Assembly (NCBI GenBank): GCA_019843655.1
Contig: JACDQD010000003.1
Location: forward strand, 24,664,224-24,728,223
From: Lethocerus indicus
Taxonomy: Eukaryota > Arthropoda > Insecta > Hemiptera > Belostomatidae
DNA: 64,000 nucleotides
Direction of reading: 5' to 3'
Every line of letters starts with the position of its first letter. Position 1 is the stretch's first letter. Positions 1 to 13,200 of this stretch are shown piece by piece. Below the pieces are notes generated by a model. It saw only the letters and a program-made list of their open reading frames with translations, ran no database searches and was not told the DNA's origin. The position numbers were made by a program, and so were the translations under genes.

Positions 1-3000
1 ATTTTAATCTTCGATCGAGAAAGAAATTAGGTAGCTCTAGAGATACAGGATCTTTTTTTTATATTTATGTTAGGCACAAATAAACGACGGATAAAACGAA
101 TGCGAATTTGATTCAAAATCGATACCTACATTAATGTTCAAATAAATTACGAAGTCTCCGGGCAGTAGCTGTTATCATTAAATCGATCTACACTGCTGGG
201 TCCGATAAACAAATATACTCAATTCAATATTTTACTGTCTCTCTAATGTGAACACTTTCTCGGCTAAGCCATCTTATCTTGTAATCCAATCGTCCAACCC
301 CATTTCTAAATGGCGTCTTCCTTTCAACTGATATACAGTCACACAGAAATAATATCTGAGAGTAAATAATAATTACGTATATAAATTGAGTAATTACATA
401 TAATAGGGAAGATACAGAGTCGATGTGCACGAAAATGTTTAAATTTCAAGTTATCCACGTTAAGGGAATCAGTTATATAGGGAACTGTATAAGCGACCAA
501 GAATTTGTACAAAATTCAGGAGTTAGTGCCTCGGCCGCGGTTGGTTTTAGTCCAATATTTTAAAAGTTTTCCCAACATCGATCCCGAACCCGGTCGGATG
601 CCTTATTGTATTTTTCCGGTATAATGGCGGGTTCGGTGGCATCTTTTCCAGGTTCAGAAGCGCGACCGGAATTCGGCACGCCTCTAGGGCCGAACCAATC
701 TCCTCCCCCGGCGAAGAAGAATTTCCGACTCGGAGTTCTGAAGTGTATCCGCTCCTGGTCCCCTGAATTTCGGCATTCCTTCGCGAGGGGAAAAAATACC
801 TCCCACGTTGTTTGCACTGCAATGCCGCTGCAATAAGAAATAGTGTTGTCGCTAGGACGGACAATATTCCGTTTTCTTATTATGTGTCGAATTTCAATTT
901 TTTTCTATTTTCTGCATCATCTTTCTGGTGTTTTTTTTTCGTATTTTAAACATTTTTTTTGTTCAATGAACAACAGTACGTTATTCATAAGTGAGTGCAC
1001 TAACGAGCAGCTCCGTTGTCTGGGCTAAAGTCCGAGGAGACCTCTGGGGCAATGGCGTTTAAGCCGACGTGGGGGGATGATGGATGGGTAATACATGAGG
1101 GGGATGCAAAGAGCAAATTAGGGTAAGGAGGAAGACTGGAATTTTAGGAACAGGGATTTTATAACTTGGTAAATGGTGTGATTAGAATCATACCAGGAAG
1201 CATTAAGGCCCATCCTCCTTAAGACAAATTAAACATAATTTTTATTTAAATGAAACTCAGCAACATGAGTCTATATATCCGGAGTTAAACGTCTGCATAT
1301 ATCAGAGCTTCGTTCTCCTCCTAGCTGGTAGATCGTCTGAAGCCCCTCCGAGCATGTTTAGTTCTGGGTCGTTCCCCCGAACGTTCCCTGGAGCATTTTC
1401 GAGGTATTCCTCTTTTAAAGGGAGGCGACCGAGTCCGAAATAAGTCATGTTTGTCGGCGGGTCATAACACAGCCCAGGACTCTGTTTACAGAAAACAGTG
1501 ATCCGTGTTCAACACACATTGAAGGATGTATTTATAAATGACATGTTTAAGGGCCGTATTTTAAAGGCGGCGTCCTTTCCGTTTTCTCTCTCTCTCTCTT
1601 CTCATACCAGGAATAAAAGGGCCGTAAATATTTACAGGGACCGCGCCACGTGTCCATAGTCTATCTCTCGCCCGAGAGGGCTCGCACTTCCTCCCAATGC
1701 TATAACTTTCATTACCTTTGAACTCGCCGACGTTTACCATTTTGTTGATATTCCCCGGTGCGATAGTGCGGTCTAAAACAGTGCCAGAAAAACCCACATT
1801 TCATCCGGCTCTGGGTCCTGTGAGCTCATCAAAAGTAAGCCTACAATCAATTATCCACAATATTATACACAAACTTCAATGCAAGCGTTGAAGTGTGACC
1901 AATAACCCTTTCATGCATCTTAAATATTAATTTTCTAAGATGGGAAGACAAATTTTTCAAACTTTCCAGTACGGTGATCTTACGATGTTAGCGTTCAAAA
2001 ATTATATAAAAGATGGGACATTGCGTTATTTCCCAAAATGTACAAATTTTGGAGGAAACGATTTTGCAATATGGTCGTTTTCGGATCCTTTGTAACACTT
2101 CCTGACCGAATTTTTATAACGCCAATATCAGGATTGCTAAATAATTATTTACTGGGAACTTTTTAAAGGGCAAAGTGCTATTATCTCGTATTCCTTTCCA
2201 CCACCCCCTCTCTCCTCGCTCGGCCTATCTCTCCCTCCCTGATGGCTTTCGAAAGCAAAAGCCGGCAAAGCCTTAAAGGAAGTCATTTGAATTTTTAAGT
2301 AAGCTTTTGTAACTCCCGGATTACTAAGAGGATTGTTTTCTACTCTGAGAAGAGTTTTAATACTTTCTAGAAGTTACAAGGTGAGATTACAACAGGGGAG
2401 ATTGTTCGAAAACAACGACCGACAGCTGACAATCTAAGTTGGGCTTGGCCCGGTGAAGAAATGATTTTACGAGAAATGGAAAACATATTTAATATTGAAA
2501 GCTACTTTCCTCCATGGCGTTGAGGTGGGGGAGGAGGCGCTCACTAAAGTTCCTGAGTCGAACTTGGCCAAGTAATTAATAACAACATAAAAACTGACTT
2601 TTATACTAAAGTTCATGTTGTAAGTCAGGGAGTCAGCTTCTGTCAATCGCAACTTCGGTAAAGTGAAGATAATACTTACTGTACATAAAGTATAACTTCA
2701 GCTGCTTAGGGTAAGAGTGAAGAAAAGCAGTAAGAAGTAAGAATTTTTTCGAGTTTGCCGAAAAATTAAAATTATTTAAATTTAAATTACATAGAAAATT
2801 CTTCTTAAGACTGCTATTCCATTTGGTATTTAAGATTTAGTTCTTTGTTTGGATGTGTTTTATGCTCTGCTATGGTTTGGGTCTAGTATATTATCCAATG
2901 TAGCATATAACAAATACTTGAAACTACTCTCTACTTTATTATGTATACAATTGCAGGAGTATCGTTAAGTTTTATTTCAATAATTGTTTGAGATGTGGGA

Positions 3001-6000
3001 AAGCGCGTATTTAACAAATCATCAGACAACTGGTTGGCAACTTACCGTGACTGTGCATGTTGTTAGCCCGGTACGGGGCCGGTCCTGACGCGCGTATGTA
3101 AATCCCATCGGTGAGCAACGGTAAAAAAATATTAAAATGCCGAACAATCGGTCATCCCGGAACACGAGAACCCAATTTGCGGTTAACCAGAAACTATTTC
3201 GAGAATCAAGAACGGCGGCGGGAGGAGGGGGAGGGGGGCGGCGAATAAAATGCCTCGTATCGAATTATATATACAGACCTGTTTTAAACAGTACACGTGA
3301 CACAGTTACATCTCACGTGGATCACGTGTGGACCAGCCCGGATTTTTATGTATAAATATAAACTTTGTGCACATATATAGTGTGAGGGAAAATTAAATGT
3401 CGAAAAGGTTATAATAGTGGGCCAACTAAGAACTCGTTTATATTTCAACAACCTTCTTAAATCTATTTAAAATGACTACATTCAAGAACTTCACACTAGA
3501 AGCAATGCACTTAGGAGCCTGTACTAGTGTATAAGACTTTATATCTAACCCGTGGTGTCTGTGTAAATTCCTTAGACAGTAAAGGTTGCAAACTGTGTAT
3601 TTTGAGGGAGGCATTTAATTCGATTGGTTTCCCTCTAGGAAAACATAGCCTCTCCTCGGAGAAATAGGGAGGCTCCTGTGCGACAGTCGAGTTAAATCCA
3701 AAATTTATCTCCGGCACTAGTTCCCGTTTAAATTTAAACTCGTCTCTTTACTCCGGCCGATTGGTTCGATTCATTTCCAAGTCAAGCAGAAGGGGAGGGA
3801 GCAGTTCTCCCTTCCCCGTCTCAATATTCACTGAGCCCATTAACGTTATTTGTTGGATCAGCGGCTAGTCAGACTTCTGTTATACGGCCAAACTCTCCCC
3901 GAATTCCCCCTGTCGTACTCCACGCTTAACTTCTTTCGCGAGGCCGGAAGGTCTACTATATGTTCAACCGAAGGACACTCATTCGAGATTTGTCGTTGGC
4001 CCAATTCTAAAAATCAGAAGTCATTTCACTCTTCTGGTGACATCGATGCAATAAGAATTGCGGAACGAATTGTTCGGAAATGCAAATCGTTACATTACGG
4101 ACGAAAACGTTTTGAAAAGGCCAGGTTGAAAACTGTTCCCATGGCGACCGAACCTTTCTAGCATTCTCTAATTTCCGGTTTACGTGTCGGCGGTCGACAC
4201 CGGCGTAGCTAATGGAAATATGGCGTGACCTCCGACGGGCGAAACACGAGAACAGATAAGAAAACAAATAATTGTTTGTACTTTTTTATTCTATACTCGT
4301 TTTTCTCCTTTTATTTTATACAAAACCCACAATTATTGCTGTTATTGTTATAGCCGGTTGCGGGCCGACCAATGAATATTCATATCGTGTAGGACATGGG
4401 AACGACTCGAGTGCCCACTGCTGAAAAGGTGTACCTGCCCAAAGACTTCAGCTCATTTTATTGAAATTGTCTGCCGAATCATTCGGGCCACGTTATGAAC
4501 TGCCTCCCATCTCGTATTCCCAATATACAACATGTAAAGTAACTAATATAATATATTACAGCTTACAAATATTTTCGGTATTTAAAATAATACGAAAGGA
4601 TTAATTAAAGTACTAAGCCGTGGTGGGTAGTATATATATAGGAATACATATTTGGTTTGGAATTTATACGAAACCTTAATCACTTTCTGGCATCCATTTC
4701 AAACAAAGGTAATCATGTTAATTTCCTTTTTTACGGCTTCTGTGTAAATTTACGATATAATATATTATCAGAATTTAACGTTTTGTAGACACATAGACTT
4801 TTTGTAATTTATTAAAATTTATTATTTGTAATTTTAATTATAATCATTTAAAAAGTGTTTTAATCATATACCTTCATGTTGCACTGTTCTTCGTTCAGGT
4901 TCGAAATTCAAAAGCACATTATAGTTCACCTATCGATAATTGGCTAATCGATTTCTTTACACTTGGCTCCTCGGAAAAAAAAGATAAGAGAGGTGGAGCA
5001 GCTTTTAATAACCGGACGACAACATTCCCAATAACAACTTTTGAATTCTCGACAATCAATTGCGCTAATTGCGGGGAATGCCGCTCCCGACATGGCCCAG
5101 AAAACCTGTCCTTTCTCAGTCGGAGCCAGCCGGCTTCCATAGCAGCGCTTGGAGAATGCATAAAGAAACAGTTAGTATGACCTGCAAGCGGTATGAATTT
5201 GAAACGACTTGCTAAACAGTCGCCATTAGGTGGCCCATATTGTTCAATTTCGCTTATAACCACTTCTGTAATATTAAACGGACATTAATATTGATATTAG
5301 GACAAAGAGTTATAGGGATAACGCGATGTGCCACTGACGTTTGTATCACGAGCTGGCGCTTAACTTGCTTCGAGTTAAATTCAAATATTTGGTCTCGCAG
5401 GACACCCCTTTGAAAGCGATGGATGCTAAATTTATTATTTAATTTAAACCGAATATTACGTTAAGTCAACAATTACTAAAATAACTAGAAAATGTGTTAC
5501 CTTTCATAATGAAAACTGTACGGAGTGGTAATATGCGCTTTCACGATCCACGCGGAAATTGTCGAACGCTTTAATTGAGGCGATTCATGTCAGTACGGAA
5601 TAATTAATCTAGTTCCAGCCGTACGCTTTTGTGCCGGCCGAAACGTTATTTGAAAGGCGATATTTCGCGGAGAGCGGAGCTAGGCAGTTATCGGGAGGCT
5701 CTCAGTTATTGGATTCGGGCATTAATTGATGGGCTGAGCGGGATATTAATTAACGGGTCGGGCCGAAGGGGTTTATATCATCCCCGATATCGGAGCCTCA
5801 ATTCCGAATTTGATCTCGGACGTTGAATGAGCCCCGGTTCATGAGGAAGGCCGCCTTTTTACGGGGCGCTTTATGCCCGCCCGTACGACAAACCCCGGCT
5901 AAATTGAAATTGGCCGGCCACGGCTTAGACTCTGCACAGAATTACAGAAACAGCGGCCGTGTAAAGTTGTCGGTCAAAATAAAAGATACGATATATTCTG

Positions 6001-7199
6001 CAAGTTGTGGCACAATGAATTTAAACTCGAACCTGAATTAGAATGAGGAAGGAAATCCTCCATTTGAACAAAGTAAAAGTGCAGTGTCTACTACAGAGAG
6101 AATGCTTCATTTTTAACCTTACCTTCCGATTTCTACTGATGATGACAGAAACAGATATCTGAACTCAGTGAATTCAAGTCAGAAGATTATTTTACAGTTT
6201 ATATTTATTATTAAAATTATTCGAATCGCACCATTTCAATGGTTGATATTTCTGAAGGAAAATTATTAATAAATTCGCCAATATATCTCAATTATGAAAG
6301 CTGTATTAATTATGTCAAGGAAACTGTGTATTGGTGCAGTGTGGTGGCTGGAAGTGGTGCGCCATTTCGGGCCCTATTTCGGGACCCCAGGCAGGTTTAC
6401 ACTAATCACTTTCGAAATGTTTCCCCGACAGCAGTTTCATTTGGAGGATTGGGGCGCCAATAATAAAGGTGGCACAACTAATGGCGGGCTGAAATGAAAG
6501 CAATCGGGGCAAAAGCAGGCCGGGGGGGGGGTGTCCGAGTAGGCCCCAACGTCCGGCTTCAACATTGTCACCTACCTCTAATTAGACCTGTCCCCGCTCC
6601 TCAACCGCCCTACAAGCTTAAATTAGGACCCTAATCCGGGATTATCCCTTCTGCAGTCCCGGCTACGAGTTACTGCCGTAGCAACTTGATTAATATGCGG
6701 CCGCGAGGGGAGCGACGCGCGGGCTTAGACCTTTCAGAATTATACAATATATGTATTCCTACATTTAACCCTTCTCTCCTTCAAATTTACAACCCCTATC
6801 GGCATAGCTTGACTTCATACTGTGGCGCACATATTTTATTGTAATCGTAAGTCCTTATTGACTGTTAGTTATTGAAATTAGCAGTTGAATTCTTGAATGT
6901 TTCTAACACTGCGGATCGATCAGAAGGTAAATTTTAATTATTATGATAAACACAAATTTGTAACTCAGTGCCCGCTTGGGAGCTTCCTACTTTGAAGATA
7001 TATATAACCATTCTCAATGGATTAAAATATAATAAGTGAAGTAGAAACGCGTATTTCATTTAAACCTGATTCAGACGACTTCTTTCCGTTTTCTGTTCTC
7101 CTGATAAGCTGTGCGTTAAATTGTGCTGAGGGGAAATACTGTGTGGCCAGGAGGTAGGTGAAGTAGGTAGGTGGTAGGGGCTGGAGGAAGGGTTTTTCA

Positions 7200-7203
<4 letters not shown>
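1..7203. other. Non-coding DNA, no gene recognised
   Basis: AT-rich sequence with GC-rich islets near 600-830, 5620-5960 and 6420-6720. Short open frames occur on both strands inside the islets, for example 547-864 minus and 606-836 plus over the same bases, as expected where stop codons are rare by composition. None has a domain I recognise. Minor simple sequence: a CT run at about 1585-1599 and ten G at 6522-6531. I see no RNA gene. Intergenic or intronic DNA is the best reading. Confidence 0.6.
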
Positions 7204-7284
<81 letters not shown>

Positions 7285-7292
7285 CTCTCTCT
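7204..7292. repeat. (CT)n microsatellite, 89 bp
   Basis: An almost pure CT dinucleotide tract with one CG interruption at 7281-7282. It is the longest of three CT tracts in the window, all with CT on the plus strand. A G-rich stretch at 7147-7195 lies just before it. Polypurine-polypyrimidine mirror repeats of this length can form triplex (H-DNA) structures in vitro; any role here is unknown. Confidence 0.97.
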
Positions 7293-10200
7293 GTATGTCA
7301 CATCGTATTTTGAATCCATTTAATTTTTGTTTTTAAATTTTTTATGAGAATTAAAAATTCAATGTGCAATAACCAATAAAATGTAAAAAATCTTTAAAAA
7401 TAATTAAGCATGTAAGTAAATGAATAGAACTATAGAATCATTGACATAAGTATAGTTAATATTTATTGTTTTTTTATATTCTGTTTATATGAGAAATAAC
7501 AAATGTTTAACTATGTTGTGCAATAGAGATAAGCGATAGAACTCAAACAAATAGTTGTACATAGTTATAGATTATATATTCCGTTCTGAGAATATATAGA
7601 ATAACACCATATTGACACAATGTCTAGTAAATAAGTTAAGCAGAAGGCCGTATTAGATACGCCTTACTAAGTAGTCTTAATAAATAGGCCAGTTTTTCCA
7701 GCCTTCGTTTTTGCTCTATGAAAAAAACATATAGTTTTATAGTTCCACATTTGCATATAATTATTTAGTTACTATTTTTATTCCGTAGTGAAAGTAGCTA
7801 CTGAAGACCTTCATCTAGTCTGTGATGTATGCTGTACGAGCACATATTTTTGTGGTATCTTCACCTGCTACAGTACAATTTCGACAATTTATAGACATGG
7901 TGCATTTTCCACGACACATACTTCACATCGAATGAAACCAAGAAAGTAATGAAAAGGGGTTTATTAGAGAAAGTACAGCGGCAACCTCTCGCGGATCTTT
8001 CTCCCACTAACACCTTAAAAAAAGAATTGGTTCGGTTTAAATATCTTTTCAGAGGTCCGTAGGTTCCCCCTTTTATATTGCCCTACCGAAGAGTGCGGCC
8101 GATGACTTGACTCCGAGGGTTCTCGGTTATAAAAAGTTTTTAAACCTCCGGCCCAGTGTGAGAAACAGTCGATCCATCAGGTTGATTAAGGAGATACGAG
8201 CGGCGGGGGTGGGGGCTTGGTTTGGACGGGCAAAAAAAGAACAACTGGAAGCCCTTCCCCGTAATAAAACGCATGTGTGCCATCAAATCAGTCGCTATAA
8301 AACTGGGAGGCTCAGTTGTGTGAGCCGAGCCCCCTCAGTCTCCAGTGGAACACATTTTTTTTCGAACCGCTCCGGCTTCCTTTGGGGCAGAAATAGAGCG
8401 CCCCGACTGAAGCCTGGAAACTCTAATCCTTCAAACCTTAATAGAGCCACTTTTTTTCCTTCTTTCTTCTTTTTTCTTTTTTGTTTAACTTCAACCCGGA
8501 GATTTCTTTGAGACGGGCGAAACGCACACGGCGACGAGCGGACGGGAACACTGGCTCGCGGGGGACTAACTGGGAACACTAATTGAAGGGGAATAGAAAG
8601 GGGGAGGAGAACTAAGCTAATTGGTTGCAGATGCCGGAGGGACGTGTGCACCTTATTTGGTGCCATTAAACGGAAGGTTATGAACGCCTGAGATGACCGG
8701 GGACGACACTAGTGACGCTGCTAGTGCTGTCCTCACGGAGCATCCTCCCCACAAAGGGGACATAAACTATTAGTACACCAGTCCCGATAGGACACCAAAG
8801 CCCGGCATAATGTGTATTCATCGTCGTGGAACATACAAACATGAAAGAAAACTGTAATCATTGTTTCATATTTTTAATACCGAACTCTACCATAATTATT
8901 GACTTTAATTGCTTACCCCTTTAAGTTGAGTGCATGTCATGTCGCGGTTGGACAAAATATCTCAGATAAGAACAGATATTCTGTTAACTATTAGAATTCA
9001 TAATTATAGTAATGGTGATCGGAGTTTCAAGGCAAAAGAACGGCTAGGATTGTTGTTCCATTGTTTAATCTAAGAGAATGTTATGGCTATATTATCGGTC
9101 ACGGTCCTAATCTGTTTGTAATTATTGCACTCGCTCACAACTTGACACTGTCCATTAACCGAGTGTTAAACGCGTTAAGTAGCCACAAATACGACTAAAT
9201 ATGTAAAATTGTTAATTTAATCACGGAAGGCGCCCTTCTACTCTTACTACAACTACTACTACTACTATTTGTGTCCGTATTTCTTGTCGAATAAAATTGT
9301 GGTCATACGAATTGATAATCTCTCTATAAGTCCATCCATAAAACTAATAAATCTTGTATGAAGATTGATTTTATAATTAAAATCTTAAATATAGTGTGCT
9401 TCAAAAATTCTATCACCCCTCACGCCTCCGATCCACAGTGCTCTCTTTACTTTCTATCCCTATTTCGACTTCACACCTATTCATTAGCGTCAAGTCACTA
9501 ATTAGCGAGAATTGAGGAACTCATATCGTTAGCTTTTAAGTATCACACATCATAACTATTTTTGCCCTGAAATGCAAAGGAACAAAACTTACCAGCGGAC
9601 AGTGGATAATTGAACAATGAAAATTAAATAAGGAAGGAATGTTGAACACAGCTGATGCTTGAATATATTCCATAGACCGCCTCAGGCAGCATTCAACGTG
9701 AACATAATATGGTCGGTTCATTCCATTAATTTTGTGGTTACTCTGCGGCTGCCTGTCTTTCCGGACAAATTACGATACAATAAAGTATTCGGCGGTTTAG
9801 CTTTCAGAATAATGCGATACGTCAATACTTTTTCCACGTCCATTATTGTCCGAGATTTTCGCAAAAACCCACGATTGAGTGATATGAGAGGGATGGAGCG
9901 GGGGAGGGGTTGAAGTTTCAAAGCTGCGAGGTAAAATTTTTTTTTGTCGGTTTCACAATGGACCCGCTGGCCTCGGGGCAAAGTTTAATGGGCTGCCAAA
10001 TTATTTCTCCGCGTGATGGGTTGGGGTAGTAGAAAGCTCGAGCTGGGGTCGTCTATTTCGGGCCGAATAAAAGGGAGAACGGTGTAGACTGGGTAGGAGG
10101 GGTGTGAAAGGGGTGAAGGGTTGGTCGGGCGCGGAGGGTGGCTTGAAATTTTAAAATCCCATCAGATAAGAGAGAGGGTCGGAGTGCGAGTGGGGTAGAG

Positions 10201-13200
10201 CCGGGGGGCGGGTCGGTTGATTGGCGGCCACCATTGATCTGAGGATGACAGCGGCCTGCACTGAATCAGGATATAATAATGAGTGACAGTGTCCGCATGC
10301 ACAGGTACGGTGCAGGACTTCTATTATACGACCCTTGTGCCTCGTGCACTTCAACTGGGCTTACGTTTTGAGGATCCGTGCGAAATATGCGGAAATACAG
10401 CTACTGATTGTGACACCTTTCGTTTATTAAAAGTAGGCATGTCCATCTATGATATGTGAGAAATTTTATCTCAACATTTAGATCGGCTCAACAGGATTTC
10501 CTCAGGAATACTATTGATTTCCGTTAATAACTACCGACGAGGTATGCTGAGGTGACTCACATGATGTATTTTCTTAGGGTATATACAGACAATACATGAA
10601 ACAGTTATAATATTAACGGATGGCACCTTCTACAAGTGGTACAAGGTTATAGAACCAGGTATAAGTTCGGTGATTCGGAGATGCTCGAAATTTCGACAGA
10701 CATCCAAACAGATATTCCGAGCGGATCAAATTTAGTGAAATTCGCTTTCCTCGTATAAACAATTGGAGCTATTGCACTCATCTATTAAGCGTTGTCAAAA
10801 GGCAAGTTTTAATCTCCCGAATTCTGGCTCATTTCATAATTAATGTTGGCCACTGTCAGCCGGGATTTCGTGAAGGATTACCCGCCTCGTCCATAATAAT
10901 GGCGGGCTCGGCATTAAATTCTATTCAAATTTCGTCCCACTTGGCAAGAGCAAGAGGTGCTGTGAATATTTAATATACGAACGCTCGCAGACTGAATATA
11001 TCTCTCCTGCCTGGAAATTGGGTCGAATGGATATCCACGAATGGAGTTCGGAGGGCGCTGAACTGTAAATGGGAACGAAGAAAAATTGAATCTGATAATT
11101 ATGTGAAAATTAATTCGTTGTTTTCCGATTGAATCGGGGTGGGTTAATTAACAGTAATCCTCCGAAATCGTCCGTAACAAATGCTGGGTAAACACTGAGA
11201 GTACACTTACAGCCATTATTTCCCACTATAAGTTATATACGGGAATATGAACGTAATTAATTAACAAAATTATAACCACCGCATTGTTTCAGATAACATC
11301 TAATTCAAGGCTCCGGTAGTCAACTAGTAGTAACTTCTTATGCCGTACAGTTGTTTCTATACAGCTAATGAACTCGGCATATTATTACTAGAATTGTTTT
11401 TCGGACTTTTCGAACTCGTATTCTGGGACTGAAGGACAGGCTAAGTGTCACTAAGAATAGCCGTACGTTTCGTTCAGTTCGTTGGCGCCTCAGGAAAGTA
11501 CAGTAAATTCCCGTATTCATTGAAACTGTTACATTAATTTGGGGCAACATTATTACACGCTGTATGAAAGTTTCTTTTCCATTCCCATTGTGTGCTCAGT
11601 TCTATTTCTAGTGGAAGTATTAAATGAGTACATTCAATATTAGATAAACTCTCGAGTGAATGGCCAGCCTCTGATAACAAAAAAAGTTTATCTGGCAAAC
11701 AAAAGGAAACAGTGCAGTAGTGCGATTTATTGAACAGTCTAATTGTAGTGCAGAATTACCTTATGAGGAGAAAACTACAGGATTATGTAAATTATCATAT
11801 TATACGTCATAGATTCCAAACGTTGCCTGCATGTTCGTCAAAGTATTAAAGTTAAAAGATTACCTTTATAAACGAATACAACCATGAACCCTCGCGTGCC
11901 GCCCTGTCAGTTGAATGGAAATAAGGGCAAAATAAAAATTCATACGAGCAGACATCCGCTAACAGACTTTCAGTACGACCATTTCCTATTATGTGTAAAG
12001 GCATCGCACTATCATAATTTCCGTTTGGGAATCTACTTCGTAAATATAACAATCCCCCCTCCCCTTATGCCTAGGGGGCGCAATTTCCCACCGTAGGGTC
12101 TAAATCGGTGCCATCTACACGGGCCTCATCGGTAATTTCGGTAAGAGGTTTCGGTGGATGTGGGTTTGGGGTGGAGGTGGAGGGAGGCGTTTGGGGAGTT
12201 CACTTAACTTTGAAGTAGGGAAGTTGCATCCCCCTCCACCCCCTCTCTCGCCACACACCTCCGTTGAATTTAATCCAAGTTGGGGAACACTCTCGGATTA
12301 CGGCCGAGATATCCTCTCGAACCCCAATCAGAACCCACCCCCGCCGCCGACCCCCGTTCCCGTTAATCGCTGCCCAAAATGGACACCGCATATTATATTA
12401 ATCGATAACGGATTATGTCCTCATTGCTAGTCCATTCTCTTGTTTGCCCAAAGCTCGGTTGGACTCATATAGCGTTTCAGAATAGCGCGGTAGAACATTT
12501 TCCCAAGTCTGTCAGTTTTTGAGATTCTCCAAAAACCCGTTACTGCCTACTTGTTATTCGTTATATTTGTTTGACTTTAAGGTAACATAGCGCCTCTGAA
12601 TTCGAGAAATCGACAAGGTTCGACAGTTCACATCAGGAGATTCGGTCAAAATCGGACAGGTCGTGCTCCGGATTAAATATTAATTAAAAACGGCGGGACG
12701 CGGGTTCGTGTTGCGACCAGCGGTTGTGACTAGCGGAGGCCGGTCAAACCTGCAAATTGACAAGGGGCGGTTCCACATTCGGTTCACGCGACAGGCCAGA
12801 ATAACAATTTCAGAGCCTAAATTAACATCCGAAATCGACCTGCTTTAGCTACGGCCGACCACTGGAGCTATCGGCCAGTAAAGGGTGTGGCTATATGGAA
12901 ATCGGTCTATCATCAGTCGACTGATGTATGTTTTAGTTAGAGTTCAATGCGTCCGAATTCGACCTGCGATAGCGAGACCGGAACGAACAACCTCCGGAAT
13001 GGACCGCGAAAAAATAAAATCAAATGCCCTGAGTAGGCGCTGTACTTGAAACACTGTGGAATAAGGAAACGAACGGGAACGGGACACAATTAATCGAACA
13101 CAATCTGATCATGACAGGCTGTTTGTGCCGAAGAAGCTATACGAGGAAATATACAACCCCGGTACACAGAAATTGGAGAGGGAATCGAAATTAAGAACCG

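Noticed and set aside
3755..3780. GGTTCGATTC, similar to a tRNA B box
   Set aside because: No A box, acceptor stem or cloverleaf can be drawn around it.
9123..9175. ATTGCACTCG, a miR-92-like seed
   Set aside because: The possible hairpin partner (CGAGTGT) gives only about seven pairs and the rest of the arm does not pair.
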